In this document: piece by piece, positions 29,688 through 38,184 of the stretch
Layout: the number at the start of each line of letters is the position of its first letter
Numbering within the stretch: position 1 is the first letter of the stretch
Source: Sphingosinicella microcystinivorans
GTDB taxonomy: Bacteria > Pseudomonadota > Alphaproteobacteria > Sphingomonadales > Sphingomonadaceae
Assembly (NCBI RefSeq): GCF_027941835.1
Contig: NZ_CP116005.1
Location: 3,425,501-3,489,500 of the forward strand
Direction: 5' to 3'
Length of the DNA stretch: 64,000 nucleotides
Made by a program: the position numbers and the translations under genes
Notes under the pieces: model-generated
What the model saw: only the letters and a program-made list of their open reading frames with translations
What the model was told of the DNA's origin: nothing
Database searches by the model: none

Positions 29688-31151
29688 CTAGAAGCGGGTG
29701 CGCCAGCCGATCTCGATCGCGGTCTTCGCATCGCGGACGCCCGGCGTGTTCGGCGCGTCGGTGTCGTAGCGGGCCTCGAGGCTGATGTCGCCGAACGCGG
29801 TGGGCAGCTCGGTGCCGATCTCGAAGGCGTTGTAGGTCTCCCGGCTCAGCGAGACGTTGTTGTTGCGGAAGTTGCCGGTCTTGTTGATGTCGACGCGGCG
29901 GTAGGTGCCGTAGAAGCGGCGGTTCTTCGCGTCGGTGATCGAGAGGCCCGCGGTCCAGAGTTCGCTGTCGCCGTCGAGGCTGTGGCCGAAAGCGCGGTCG
30001 CGATAGGTGAAGCCGTCGAAGTATATGAAATTGCTGTACATCGTGCCCGGATAGCGGGCCGAACCCATGAACTTCACGGCCAGCGTGTCGGACCATTCGC
30101 CAAGCACGGTCCAGCTTGCGCCGTTGCTGCCGATCGGACCCGAAAGCGTGAGGCCCGCCATGCGCGAGAACTTGTCGATGAGGACGTTGTCCTCGTCCTC
30201 GGCTTCCCATTCCGTGTAGGCCTGAACCGCCACGTTGCCGATCATGCGCGTGTAGCTGATGTCGAACCCGGCGATCTGGTTGCCGGGCTCGTTCACGGTG
30301 CCGGTGTTGTCGGCGTCGCCGATGCCGACGACGGCGTCGAAGATGGTGCCGAGCCCGCAGGGACGGTTCTTGCCGCAGAGTTGAAGCCCGCGGTTGAGGC
30401 CGATCTCCAGCCCCGGCGCAGGCTCGAAGGACAGGCGCATCCCGGCGATGGCCGGGTTGTCATAGTCCTCGCGCTTTTCGGTGGCGATGCCCGCGAAGAT
30501 GTCGAGCCGCCACGGGCCGAACCAGCGCAGCACGGGGAAGTCGATCGGTTCGGGCACCAGCCGCTTGATGCCGACGCGCGGGATCGGGCGCGCGTTCGTG
30601 GAGAAAAGGAGCGCGCTGTCGTGGCCCGGCCCCCACCACGTGTCGACATAGCCGCCGTAAAGCGCCCAGTTGCCGACGGGGAGCGCCAGCGTCGCGGGCT
30701 CGAAATGGACGTCGCGGCCCTGCTGGCCGTCGCGCCAGCCGACGCCGTAGGAGACGTAGAGCTTGCCGACCTCGTGCTCGGCGCGGACGGTGACGTCGCC
30801 GTCCTCGCGGGCGGTGTCGCCGAAGTCGCGCACCACCGATGCCCGGTTGGTGGCGCGGGCGCGGACCTCGTAGCGGCTCTTCTGGTTGTCGCGCCCGGAA
30901 AGGATCGCGAGGCGGCGGACGGCGGCGCCGAGATGCGGCGGCAGCGCCTGCCCCTGCGCGCGCTCCAGCCCCTCGGCGACCTGCGCCCACGGCAGCGGCC
31001 ACGCGTTGACGGGGCCGCGGATGAGCCCCGCGGCCTTCAGGAGCTCGACATCGCTGCGGACCTGACGGTCGCCGGCTTCGAGCCACGGCCCGGCGGCGGC
31101 GGGAGCCGCCGACAGCAAGACCGCAGCAACGGCAGCGCCAAGAGACCTCAT
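29688..31151 (-). CDS. Wzi-family outer-membrane capsule assembly protein
   Basis: The 487-residue protein has a signal peptide (residues 1-20, LLSAAPAAA), a short helical N-terminal domain (about 21-75), and a beta-barrel rich in alternating polar and aromatic strands, ending in EIGWRTRF with the C-terminal aromatic typical of outer-membrane proteins. LRWFGPWRLDIFAGIATEKR and GGYVDTWWGPGHDSALLFS resemble the capsule assembly protein Wzi, a lectin-like barrel that anchors capsule at the cell surface. No capsule glycosyltransferase lies nearby. Its start overlaps the stop of the nucleotidyltransferase gene (ATGA), which ties it to the inositol cluster. Confidence 0.8.
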   Translation of the reverse strand: MRSLGAAVAAVLLSAAPAAAGPWLEAGDRQVRSDVELLKAAGLIRGPVNAWPLPWAQVAEGLERAQGQALPPHLGAAVRRLAILSGRDNQKSRYEVRARATNRASVVRDFGDTAREDGDVTVRAEHEVGKLYVSYGVGWRDGQQGRDVHFEPATLALPVGNWALYGGYVDTWWGPGHDSALLFSTNARPIPRVGIKRLVPEPIDFPVLRWFGPWRLDIFAGIATEKREDYDNPAIAGMRLSFEPAPGLEIGLNRGLQLCGKNRPCGLGTIFDAVVGIGDADNTGTVNEPGNQIAGFDISYTRMIGNVAVQAYTEWEAEDEDNVLIDKFSRMAGLTLSGPIGSNGASWTVLGEWSDTLAVKFMGSARYPGTMYSNFIYFDGFTYRDRAFGHSLDGDSELWTAGLSITDAKNRRFYGTYRRVDINKTGNFRNNNVSLSRETYNAFEIGTELPTAFGDISLEARYDTDAPNTPGVRDAKTAIEIGWRTRF

Positions 31152-31858
31152 GCAGCACCCTTCCCTTCCGCGCCGAGCCAGCGCTCGGCAATGCCGAGCG
31201 CCCGCGCGTCATCGACGTCGAGCCAAGCGCAATCTCCGGTTTCGACGGCGCGCGCAAGCCCCGAGGCGGCGAGCGCGGCGACGCCTTGCGACAGGCTGGG
31301 CGCGGAAAGCCCGGCGAGCGCGTCGAACAGCGGCCTTCCCACGGAAAAGACGCCGGTGTCGTAGCCGTTGAACGGGGCGAGGCCCTTGCCGATGGCGACG
31401 ATGGCGTCGCCTTCGGTCCGCACGCGGGTGACGTCCTCCTCGTCGATCCAGTCGTGGCCGATGCGGCGGTCGACGCCGAGCAGCAGCGCGCCGTCATCGG
31501 CGGGAGCCTGTGCGACAGTGCGGTAGAGCACGGGATCGACGAGGTGGTCCGCCATCACCAGCAAGGCGCGCGCCTCGATGAAGGGCGCGGCCGCCAATGC
31601 CGAGACGCCGTTCGGGAGCGCGGGGTCTGCGACCGTCACGGTGCGGACGGCAAGCGGCAGGGTCCATCCGGCCAGCGCTGCGGCGACTTCTTCCGCGCGG
31701 TGCCCCAGCACGACCGTGACGTCATCGACGCCCGCCTCGGCGAGACGCAGCAGCGTGTGCAGCAGCAGCGGCCGCCCGGCGACGAGCGCGAGCGGCTTCG
31801 ACGGCGCATGGCTGCTGAGCCGGCTGCCGAAACCGGCGGCAAGCACGATGGCCTGCAC
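31148..31858 (-). CDS. Sugar/inositol-phosphate nucleotidyltransferase
   Basis: The 236-residue protein has the NTP-transferase fold with the nucleotide loop LAAGFGSRLSS and the Lys of SKPLALVAGRPLL, followed by VLGHRAEEV and a metal-site region LLVMADHLVD. Relatives activate sugar phosphates or, in thermophiles, inositol 1-phosphate with CTP. Next to inositol-3-phosphate synthase and two CDP-alcohol phosphatidyltransferases, the likeliest substrate is inositol phosphate with CTP; that is inference from context. The start is GTG at 31858. It is separated from the synthase by a palindromic repeat and coupled to the Wzi-like gene. Confidence 0.75.
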   Translation of the reverse strand: MQAIVLAAGFGSRLSSHAPSKPLALVAGRPLLLHTLLRLAEAGVDDVTVVLGHRAEEVAAALAGWTLPLAVRTVTVADPALPNGVSALAAAPFIEARALLVMADHLVDPVLYRTVAQAPADDGALLLGVDRRIGHDWIDEEDVTRVRTEGDAIVAIGKGLAPFNGYDTGVFSVGRPLFDALAGLSAPSLSQGVAALAASGLARAVETGDCAWLDVDDARALGIAERWLGAEGKGAA

Positions 31859-31872
31859 GGGCGCCGTGTCCT

Positions 31873-31976
31873 AGAGCGGGCTGCGTGATTCCGGAATCAC
31901 GCAGCCCGCTCCACCTCTTCGTGGTCGCATCGTTCTTCGCGGAAAGCCGGTTCCCACTTTTCCGCACGATGCTCTA
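31873..31976. repeat. Palindromic intergenic repeat between nucleotidyltransferase and inositol-phosphate synthase genes
   Basis: A perfect 38-bp palindrome (31874-31911, half-site GAGCGGGCTGCGTGATTCC) is followed by a segment (31912-31976) containing TCGCATCGTTCTTCGCGG and GGTTCCCACTTTTCCGCA. The second part resembles the intergenic repeat common in alphaproteobacteria, recalled from memory. Its last bases supply the TAG stop of the synthase. The palindrome could act as a transcript stabiliser or attenuator within the operon. Confidence 0.75.
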
Positions 31977-33080
31977 GTGCAGCTTGCCGCCGCCGGCGAT
32001 GAACGCCTCCAGCGCGGCGAAGGCAAGGTCGTCGCTGGTCTGGCGCGGCGGGTGCTTGCAGAAATAGCTGGCGGCCGCGTCGATCGGCCCGGCGAGGCCG
32101 CGCTCCATCGCGAGCTTGGCGCAGCGGATCATGTCGATGGCGACGCCCGCCGAGTTGGGGCTGTCCTCGACCGACAGGCGCAGTTCGAGGTTCATCGGCA
32201 CGCCGCCGAACAGTTGGCCTTCCATGCGCAGGAAACAGACCTTGTTGTCGTTCTGCCACGCCACGTAGTCGGACGGGCCGACGTGGATGTTCTCGTCGTC
32301 CATGCGGCGCTCGGCGACCGACTGCACGGCCTCCGTCTTCGACTCCTTCTTGGAGGCGAGGCGCGAGCGGTTCAGCATGTTGAGGAAGTCGGTGTTGCCG
32401 CCGGTGTTGAGCTGGTAGGTCCGGTCGAGCTTCACGCCGCGCTTCCTGAACAGGTCCGTGAGCACGCGGTGGACGATGGTGGCGCCGAACTGCGCCTTGA
32501 TGTCGTCGCCGATGATCGGCAGGCCCGCATCCTTGAAGCGCTTCGCCCACACGGGATCGCTGGCGATGAACACCGGGATGTTGTTGACGAACGCGACCCC
32601 GGCTTCGAGCGCGCATTCGGCGTAGAACTCGGTGGCTTTCTGGCTGCCGACGGGCAGGTAGTTCATCAGCACGTCAGCGCGCGTCTCGCGCAGCACGCGG
32701 ACGACCTCGTCCTTGTCGGTCTCCGCCGCGTCCGCCACGAGGAAGGTGCGATCCTCGGGGTAGTCGGCCATGTGCTCGCCGACGCCGTCGAGAACGCGGC
32801 CCATGCGGACGGTCGCGCCGGTTTCCGGCACGTGATCGCAGAACACCGTGGTGCAGTTCGGCTTCGCGAAGATCGCCTCGGCCATGTCGAGGCCGACCTT
32901 GCGGCTGTCAACATCCCATCCGGCGACGAAACGGATGTCCTTGGGGCGATAGCCGCCCAGATCCCAGTGAAGCAGGCCGATCTGCTCGTTCGCGCCGCCG
33001 TTCTGATAGTGGGCGACGCCCTGAACAAGCGAACTCGCACAATTGCCGACACCAACGACAGCCACTCTTACTTCATACAT
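31974..33080 (-). CDS. ino1: Inositol-3-phosphate synthase
   Basis: The 368-residue enzyme turns glucose 6-phosphate into inositol phosphate, using NAD. It opens YEVRVAVVGVGNCASSLVQG (NAD-binding loop), has NYLPVGSQKATEFYAECAL, YQLNTGGNTDFLNMLNRSRL (the N-T-D-F motif with catalytic Lys residues following) and LSVEDSPNSAGVAIDMIRCA. It is the short form found in actinobacteria and archaea rather than the 500-residue eukaryotic form. Uncommon in proteobacteria, it marks this cluster as making inositol compounds. The stop codon is provided by the adjoining repeat. Upstream neighbour: the fused CDP-alcohol phosphatidyltransferase, 42 bp away. Confidence 0.92.
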   Translation of the reverse strand: MYEVRVAVVGVGNCASSLVQGVAHYQNGGANEQIGLLHWDLGGYRPKDIRFVAGWDVDSRKVGLDMAEAIFAKPNCTTVFCDHVPETGATVRMGRVLDGVGEHMADYPEDRTFLVADAAETDKDEVVRVLRETRADVLMNYLPVGSQKATEFYAECALEAGVAFVNNIPVFIASDPVWAKRFKDAGLPIIGDDIKAQFGATIVHRVLTDLFRKRGVKLDRTYQLNTGGNTDFLNMLNRSRLASKKESKTEAVQSVAERRMDDENIHVGPSDYVAWQNDNKVCFLRMEGQLFGGVPMNLELRLSVEDSPNSAGVAIDMIRCAKLAMERGLAGPIDAAASYFCKHPPRQTSDDLAFAALEAFIAGGGKLH

Positions 33081-33122
33081 CGGAAAGATCCTGAGACGCG
33101 TCTACTGCGCGGTTGAAGACGA

Positions 33123-34481
33123 TCACTTAGCGCTGCCAGCAGAATCGGGCAAGAATGTGTAGGCTGTCCTTGCGAAGTTTGCGGCGATCCGATCGCTGTT
33201 TGCGCTGCCATATTCCTGTAACCGAACGAAGAAGCGCGCCTGCATGACGAAGAAGGTGATCGTGCTGTACGCCGCGATCATCGCAAAGCCTGCATACCAC
33301 GCGCCGAACGCCGCAAACGGCAAAAGGCTCCAGAAAAACGTGTTGCGGCGGCCCGCGACGAGACGGAACCGGCGCTCGAACGCGCCGGCATCGTCGATCT
33401 GCCTGCCGGTGAAGCGGCGGAAGAACTCGCCCTGCACGGCTTCCGCGAGCGCGAAACCCACGGTGATCGCGGCGAGCGGCCACGCGCCCCCGTGTCCGAC
33501 CGAATTGAACCAGTATGCGAGCGCGGCGAACCAGCCGTACTCGACGACCTTGTCCGCGACATGTTCGAGATCGCCCCATTTCGAGAACTCGACGCGCGCG
33601 CGGGCGAGCTTGCCGTCGACGCCGTCGAGCGGCCCGATGACGAGCGCGAGGACGAGCCCCACCCAGAGATGGCCGAGCGCGAACGCCGCCATCGCGGCGA
33701 GCCCGAGCAGGAACACGCCCACCGAGATCATGTTCGGCGTCAGCGGCGTCGGCAGCAGCAGGCGGGTGAGCAGGTTCTCGACCGGCGGATGGATGAAGCG
33801 CGCCGGCCAGTCGAGGATGCCCTTCTGCGCCGCGGCCAGCGCCTCGGACGTCGCGGCGTCGGCGGATGCCGCATCGGCGGCGCGGCGCCATTGCAGCGGC
33901 ACCTCGCGCCGCCGCGACGGGCAATAGGCCGGGATGCGCGCGACCTCGACGGGCGTGTGCGGCCCCTCCCCCAGCGCCGAGCGCACCAGCGTCGCCTGCA
34001 TGTCCCAGTCGCCGAGGCGGCCCGCGACGCTGCGGACGAGGCGCCCCGGAAAGCGCGCGAGGCCCGCGAAGAACCGGTCGGAGGCGATCCGCTCCGCCGC
34101 GATCGGGCGCTCGTCCGCCTCAAGCCAGACGCCGAGCACCACGTCTCCGGATGCGCCCGCGACGGCGGCAATGGCGCGCTCGTCCGCAACCAGCCCCTCG
34201 TCGAGCGAGAGCACGTTGTCGTCGTCGCGGATCGCGCCGCGCACGCCGTCCCCGCCGTGCACGACCTCGATGCCGGGCGAGGCGCGGCGCGCGCGGTCGA
34301 GCGCGGCGGCGAGGCGCGGCGTCACGCGCTCCACCATGACGACGACGCGCTCGGCGCCCGCGCGGCGGCACTGGCGAATCTGCCGGTCCACCGAGGCGAT
34401 TCCCGTGATGCCGAGCGCGGCCACGGGCTCTTCGGCCCCGGCGCTGAAGTGATGGGCATAGAGTAGCGCCACAAGCGCCAT
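33123..34481 (-). CDS. CDP-alcohol phosphatidyltransferase fused to a degenerate nucleotidyltransferase domain
   Basis: The 452-residue protein has two parts. Residues 1-200 look like a nucleotidyltransferase fold (ITGIASVDRQIRQCRRAGAE, RVVVMVERV), but the N-terminal LLYAHHFSAG lacks the G-x-G-x-R loop and catalytic Lys. Residues 225-452 form a membrane transferase with motif DGVDGKLARARVEFSKWGDL: Asp286, Asp289, Gly290, Ala293, Arg294 and Gly303 fit the CDP-alcohol pattern, but the second Asp pair reads His307/Lys311, or Glu306/Asp310 if one residue is missing. I start at the ATG at 34481, 7 bp after GGAG. The layout recalls bifunctional inositol-phosphate cytidylyltransferase/phosphotransferases. 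The probable product is an inositol phosphodiester or lipid; this is inferred. Confidence 0.75.
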   Translation of the reverse strand: MALVALLYAHHFSAGAEEPVAALGITGIASVDRQIRQCRRAGAERVVVMVERVTPRLAAALDRARRASPGIEVVHGGDGVRGAIRDDDNVLSLDEGLVADERAIAAVAGASGDVVLGVWLEADERPIAAERIASDRFFAGLARFPGRLVRSVAGRLGDWDMQATLVRSALGEGPHTPVEVARIPAYCPSRRREVPLQWRRAADAASADAATSEALAAAQKGILDWPARFIHPPVENLLTRLLLPTPLTPNMISVGVFLLGLAAMAAFALGHLWVGLVLALVIGPLDGVDGKLARARVEFSKWGDLEHVADKVVEYGWFAALAYWFNSVGHGGAWPLAAITVGFALAEAVQGEFFRRFTGRQIDDAGAFERRFRLVAGRRNTFFWSLLPFAAFGAWYAGFAMIAAYSTITFFVMQARFFVRLQEYGSANSDRIAANFARTAYTFLPDSAGSAK

Positions 34482-34570
34482 CGACGTCTCCGGATCTGAC
34501 TGGATGGCGGACAATAGGGGCAAGCAAGCGGACTTGCCAACTCTCCCCGGAGAAGCGCACATCGCAGGCG

Positions 34571-35395
34571 ATGCATTCCACGGTCGACACGGCGGGCGGC
34601 GGACGCCCGCGCGGCATAGAGGAGCCGCTGAACCTCGCGCTTGTTCACCCGGCGTCGCGGGCGCTGCTGCCGGTCGCCGTGCGGCTCCGCGTTCCGCCGA
34701 ACGCCATTTCGATCGCCGGGATCGGCTTCGGCCTTGTCGCCGCGTGGGCCTATTTCCACTACGAACGCCCGGCGATGGCGCTCGCCGGATTCGCGGCGAT
34801 GCTGGCGTGGCACGTCCTCGACGGGCTCGACGGCATGACGGCGCGCGCGACCGGGCGGACCAGCGATTTCGGGCGCTTCCTCGACGGCTTCTGCGACTAC
34901 AGCGTGTTCATTCTCGTCTACGTGAGCCTCGCCGTCGCGGCGGGCCACGAAGCGGGGCTCGGCGTCAGCCTCGCGGCGGCGGCGCTCGCGGGCGCGGCGC
35001 ACGTCGTGCAGGCCGCGTGGTACGAGCTTCAGCGCGAGGTGTTCATCCGGCGCAGCGCGGGCAAGCCCGGCTTCGCCGCCCGCGACGCCGTGGGCGGCTT
35101 CCTGGAGGTCGGCTACAACGCGCTTCAGGCGCGGCTGATGCCCGGCGCGCAGGCGCTCGACGCCGCGCTCGGCGCGGACCCGGCGCTGCGCGTCCGCTAT
35201 GCCGAAACGCTGCGCCCGGTGCTGTCGGCCGCCGCGATCCTCGGCGCGACCGGGCGGACGCTCGCCATCTTCATCGCCTGCCTCGCAGGCAATCCGCTCT
35301 GGTACTGGCTGTGGGAGATCGTCGGGCTCAGCCTTGCGGCGCTCCTGATCGAGCGCGCCCGGCGGGTGCGCGAAGCGGCGCTCCTAGAAGGCTGA
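34571..35395 (+). CDS. CDP-alcohol phosphatidyltransferase with intact motif
   Basis: The 274-residue inner-membrane enzyme has about six spans and the complete motif D84-x2-D87-G88-x2-A91-R92-x8-G101-x3-D105-x3-D109, read from HVLDGLDGMTARATGRTSDF and GRFLDGFCDY. Such enzymes displace CMP from a CDP-activated donor with an alcohol acceptor; the pair is unknown here. It is divergent from the fused enzyme, with 89 bp between starts, so both may share a regulatory region. With the inositol genes alongside, a role in inositol phospholipid or phosphodiester synthesis is plausible. Its 3' end overlaps the Hpt gene by 12 bp on the other strand. Confidence 0.85.
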   Translation: MHSTVDTAGGGRPRGIEEPLNLALVHPASRALLPVAVRLRVPPNAISIAGIGFGLVAAWAYFHYERPAMALAGFAAMLAWHVLDGLDGMTARATGRTSDFGRFLDGFCDYSVFILVYVSLAVAAGHEAGLGVSLAAAALAGAAHVVQAAWYELQREVFIRRSAGKPGFAARDAVGGFLEVGYNALQARLMPGAQALDAALGADPALRVRYAETLRPVLSAAAILGATGRTLAIFIACLAGNPLWYWLWEIVGLSLAALLIERARRVREAALLEG

Positions 35396-35692
35396 AAACC
35401 GCGCGATCTCGGCGTCGAGACGCGCGAGCAGCGCGCTGTCGCCCGGCGCCGAAAGCTCGGCGAGCAGCGCGATCGCGGCAATGGCTTCCGCACCGATGGC
35501 CTGCGCCGCGCCCTTCAGGCGGTGCGCCGCCGCCTTCCATCCGGCACGATCCCGCGCGGCGCGCAGATCGGCCGCATAGGCGGGGAGATTCGCGCGGAAC
35601 TCCGACATCAGGTCGTCGAACAGCGCCGTGTCGCCGCCGGTGATCTCCAGCAGGCGGTGCGGCAGGAAAGCGGGGGCGGATTCGGGGTTCAT
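35384..35692 (-). CDS. Hpt-domain phosphotransfer protein
   Basis: This 102-residue single-domain protein has the helical bundle motif AAHRLKGAAQAIGAEAI, with His57 as the probable phospho-accepting residue in H-R-L-K-G-A-A. Hpt proteins relay phosphate between receiver domains of two-component systems. I start at the ATG at 35692 (MNPESAPAFL); a TTG ten codons upstream is also possible. No kinase or regulator is adjacent; the nearest kinase is the PAS enzyme at 27-28 kb. It is divergent from the coiled-coil membrane protein, whose gene starts 134 bp away. Confidence 0.82.
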   Translation of the reverse strand: MNPESAPAFLPHRLLEITGGDTALFDDLMSEFRANLPAYAADLRAARDRAGWKAAAHRLKGAAQAIGAEAIAAIALLAELSAPGDSALLARLDAEIARFSAF

Positions 35693-35825
35693 GCGGCCAT
35701 GTTCGGCGATCAATGTTAACAAACTGTCGACGAATCCCGATTGTCGGGCTGTCCTGTGCCCGAAGGCGATGATAGACAGAGGCGCGAGGGGTTATCACAC
35801 ACAGGTTTCGCGGGGGTCGTGCACC

Positions 35826-38180
35826 ATGAATCCAGTCGGTCGGCGGTCGTTTCCGGAAAAGCTTCCGCCGGACCACGCATGGCAGCAGGCGTCCGCCGCA
35901 CCCGACGCGGAGCCGGATACCGCGACGCCGATGAAGCGCCTGCGCCAGATGGACGACGAGGCCGCGGACGACCCCGTGCCGACCTTTTCGAGCCGCGTGC
36001 TGCTGGTCGCCTCGCTTGCCTCGCTCGCGTGGCTGGCGCTTGCCGCCGCGGTCGTCTGGCTGATCGCCGGTTCGGCGGGCATCGGCGCGCTGACGCTCAC
36101 CGAATGGGCGGGCGTCGCGGGCGGCGTCGCCGCGCCGCTTTCGGCGATCTGGCTGATCGCGCTGGTCGCCGCGCGCGTGTGGCCGGGGCAGCAGCGGGAA
36201 ATGCTGGCGCAGATCGAGGCCGCCGAGGAACGCTTCGCGCTCACCGCGCGCGAAACCCGCACGCAGCTTGAAAGCATCGACGCAGTGCTGGCGGCCGTGA
36301 CCGCGCGCGTCGAGGGGCTGCGCAAGGTGTTCGCCGACGAGGTCGAGGGCTTCGTCACCGCCACCGACGCCGCCGTCCACCGCACGCGCACGCTCGCCGG
36401 AACGCTCGCCGAGGACCGCGCCGCGATCGACGCCAGCGCCGCCGCGCTCGCGGAAAGCGGCGACAAGGCCCGCGCCAGCTTCGATTCGCTCGCAAGCGCC
36501 CTCCCCGAAGCCGAGGCGCAGGTGAACCGCATCGCGGGCCTGCTCGCGACGAGCGCCACGGACGCGCGCACGCAGCTCCAGGAGACCGAGGACCTGCTCG
36601 CCGCGGTGTGGACGCGGAGCGAGGAAGCCGGGGCGCAGGCGAAGGCCGCGACCGAAAGCCTCACCGGCGTCATTTCCGCCATCGCCGCTTCCGCCGCGGA
36701 CGCGGAGGGCCGTCTCGGCGCCTATGCGGCCGCGCTCGAGGCGAGCGGCGACGCCGCGCTCGCGAAGACCGGCGAGGCGCTGGAAGCGACGCGCGTCGGC
36801 GTCGAGGCGCAGACGGCGGCGCTCGCCGCCGCGATCTCGCGCACCTCGCTCGACCTCGAAGACATCGGCGGCCGCGCCATCGAGACCATCGCGGGGCGGA
36901 TCACCGCCATCGCCGAGCATGTCTCCGAGCTGAGCAGGCGCATCGCCGAGCAGGACGCGGGCAGCCGCGGCTTCCTCGACACGGTGGAGCGCGGCTTCAG
37001 CGTGCTCGACGCCAAGCTCGGCAACGCCGCCAATTCGAGCGAGAGCGTGCTCGCCAGCCTCTCCGCGCGGATCGCGCAGGTGCGCGGCGAGATCGATTCG
37101 CTCGCCGCACCGCTCGGCACGACGCGCAGCGCGGCGAAGGAGATCGGCGACGCGCTCGGCGCGGTGCGCGCGGCGACCGAAGAGGCGCTCGCGTCGCTCG
37201 CCGAGGGCGTGCCGTCGGGGGCCGAAAAGGGCCTCGGCGCCATCGACGCGCTGCGCGGCTCGGTGGCGAACCTGTCGCAGGACATCGACCGCGTGTCCGA
37301 GCGCGCCGCCGCCATCAACACGCCGATCGCAGCGGGCCGCCGCGCCATCGACGAGCTGCTCGACGGGCTGGAGGACCAGCGCGAGAGCCTCGAGGCCGTG
37401 GTCGGCAAGGTGCGCGGCGAGATCGAGACGGCGCGGGGCATCCTCGCCGGCGTCGAGCAGTCGGCGGAAAGCACGGCGCTCAGCGCGACGACGCAACTGA
37501 TCGACGCGCTCGGGCGCGTGCGCGAGGTCGCAGCGCAGACGGCGGGCACGGTGAAGAGCGCGCTCGAAGCGGTCGTCGACGAGGCGCGCGAGGCGCTGTC
37601 GAAAGCGTCGCGCGACGCCGTGCGCCAGAGCGCCATCGAGCCGGTGGAAACGCAGATCAAGGCGCTGGAAGCGGCGGGCGCGCGCAGCGCCGACGCCGCG
37701 CAGGCCGCCGCCGAGCGGCTGTCGCGCCAACTCGTGTCGGTCGCCGAGACGGCGGCCGCGATCGAGACGCGCGTCAACGAGGCGGACGCGCACCTCGACG
37801 CCGCGCTCAGGAAGGACATCGGCCGCCAGTCCGAGCTGCTCGTGGAAGCGCTCAACAGCGCCTCCATCGACATCGCCAAGGGGCTGTCGGCGGAAGTGAC
37901 GGAAACGGCGTGGAAGCAGTACCTCGCCGGCGAGCGCGGCGTGTTCTCGCGCCGCGCCGTGCAGATCCTCGCGAACCGCGACGCCAAGGAGGTCGCGCGC
38001 CGCTACAGCGAGGACGCCGAGTTCCGCGACGGCGTGCGCCGCTACATCCACGACTTCGAGGCGATGCTCCGCCGCTTCAACGCCGACCGCGACGGCAACG
38101 CGCTCTCCATGACGTTGCTGTCGTCGGACCTCGGCAAGCTCTACGTGGCGCTGGCGCAGGCGACCGAACGCCTGCGCTGA
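35826..38180 (+). CDS. Large coiled-coil membrane protein of unknown function
   Basis: The 784-residue protein has a 58-residue acidic cytoplasmic start, two hydrophobic segments (about residues 59-82, VLLVASLASLAWLALAAAVV, and about 91-115), and then over 550 residues of alanine-rich helix with heptad-like spacing of Ala, Leu, Ile and Val and many Glu/Arg, such as TARETRTQLESIDAVLAAV. A more globular C-terminus follows (KQYLAGERGVFSRRAVQILA, YIHDFEAMLRRFNADRDGNA). The general form resembles methyl-accepting or polar scaffold proteins but lacks the chemotaxis hairpin motif. I do not recognise a named family. A structural or scaffolding role is a guess. Confidence 0.85.
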   Translation: MNPVGRRSFPEKLPPDHAWQQASAAPDAEPDTATPMKRLRQMDDEAADDPVPTFSSRVLLVASLASLAWLALAAAVVWLIAGSAGIGALTLTEWAGVAGGVAAPLSAIWLIALVAARVWPGQQREMLAQIEAAEERFALTARETRTQLESIDAVLAAVTARVEGLRKVFADEVEGFVTATDAAVHRTRTLAGTLAEDRAAIDASAAALAESGDKARASFDSLASALPEAEAQVNRIAGLLATSATDARTQLQETEDLLAAVWTRSEEAGAQAKAATESLTGVISAIAASAADAEGRLGAYAAALEASGDAALAKTGEALEATRVGVEAQTAALAAAISRTSLDLEDIGGRAIETIAGRITAIAEHVSELSRRIAEQDAGSRGFLDTVERGFSVLDAKLGNAANSSESVLASLSARIAQVRGEIDSLAAPLGTTRSAAKEIGDALGAVRAATEEALASLAEGVPSGAEKGLGAIDALRGSVANLSQDIDRVSERAAAINTPIAAGRRAIDELLDGLEDQRESLEAVVGKVRGEIETARGILAGVEQSAESTALSATTQLIDALGRVREVAAQTAGTVKSALEAVVDEAREALSKASRDAVRQSAIEPVETQIKALEAAGARSADAAQAAAERLSRQLVSVAETAAAIETRVNEADAHLDAALRKDIGRQSELLVEALNSASIDIAKGLSAEVTETAWKQYLAGERGVFSRRAVQILANRDAKEVARRYSEDAEFRDGVRRYIHDFEAMLRRFNADRDGNALSMTLLSSDLGKLYVALAQATERLR

Positions 38181-38184
38181 GCCC

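Noticed and set aside
35328-38051. 907-codon minus-strand open frame opposite the coiled-coil gene
   Set aside because: Arg/Leu/Ala-rich antisense shadow; the plus-strand frame has membrane segments, heptads and a plausible start.
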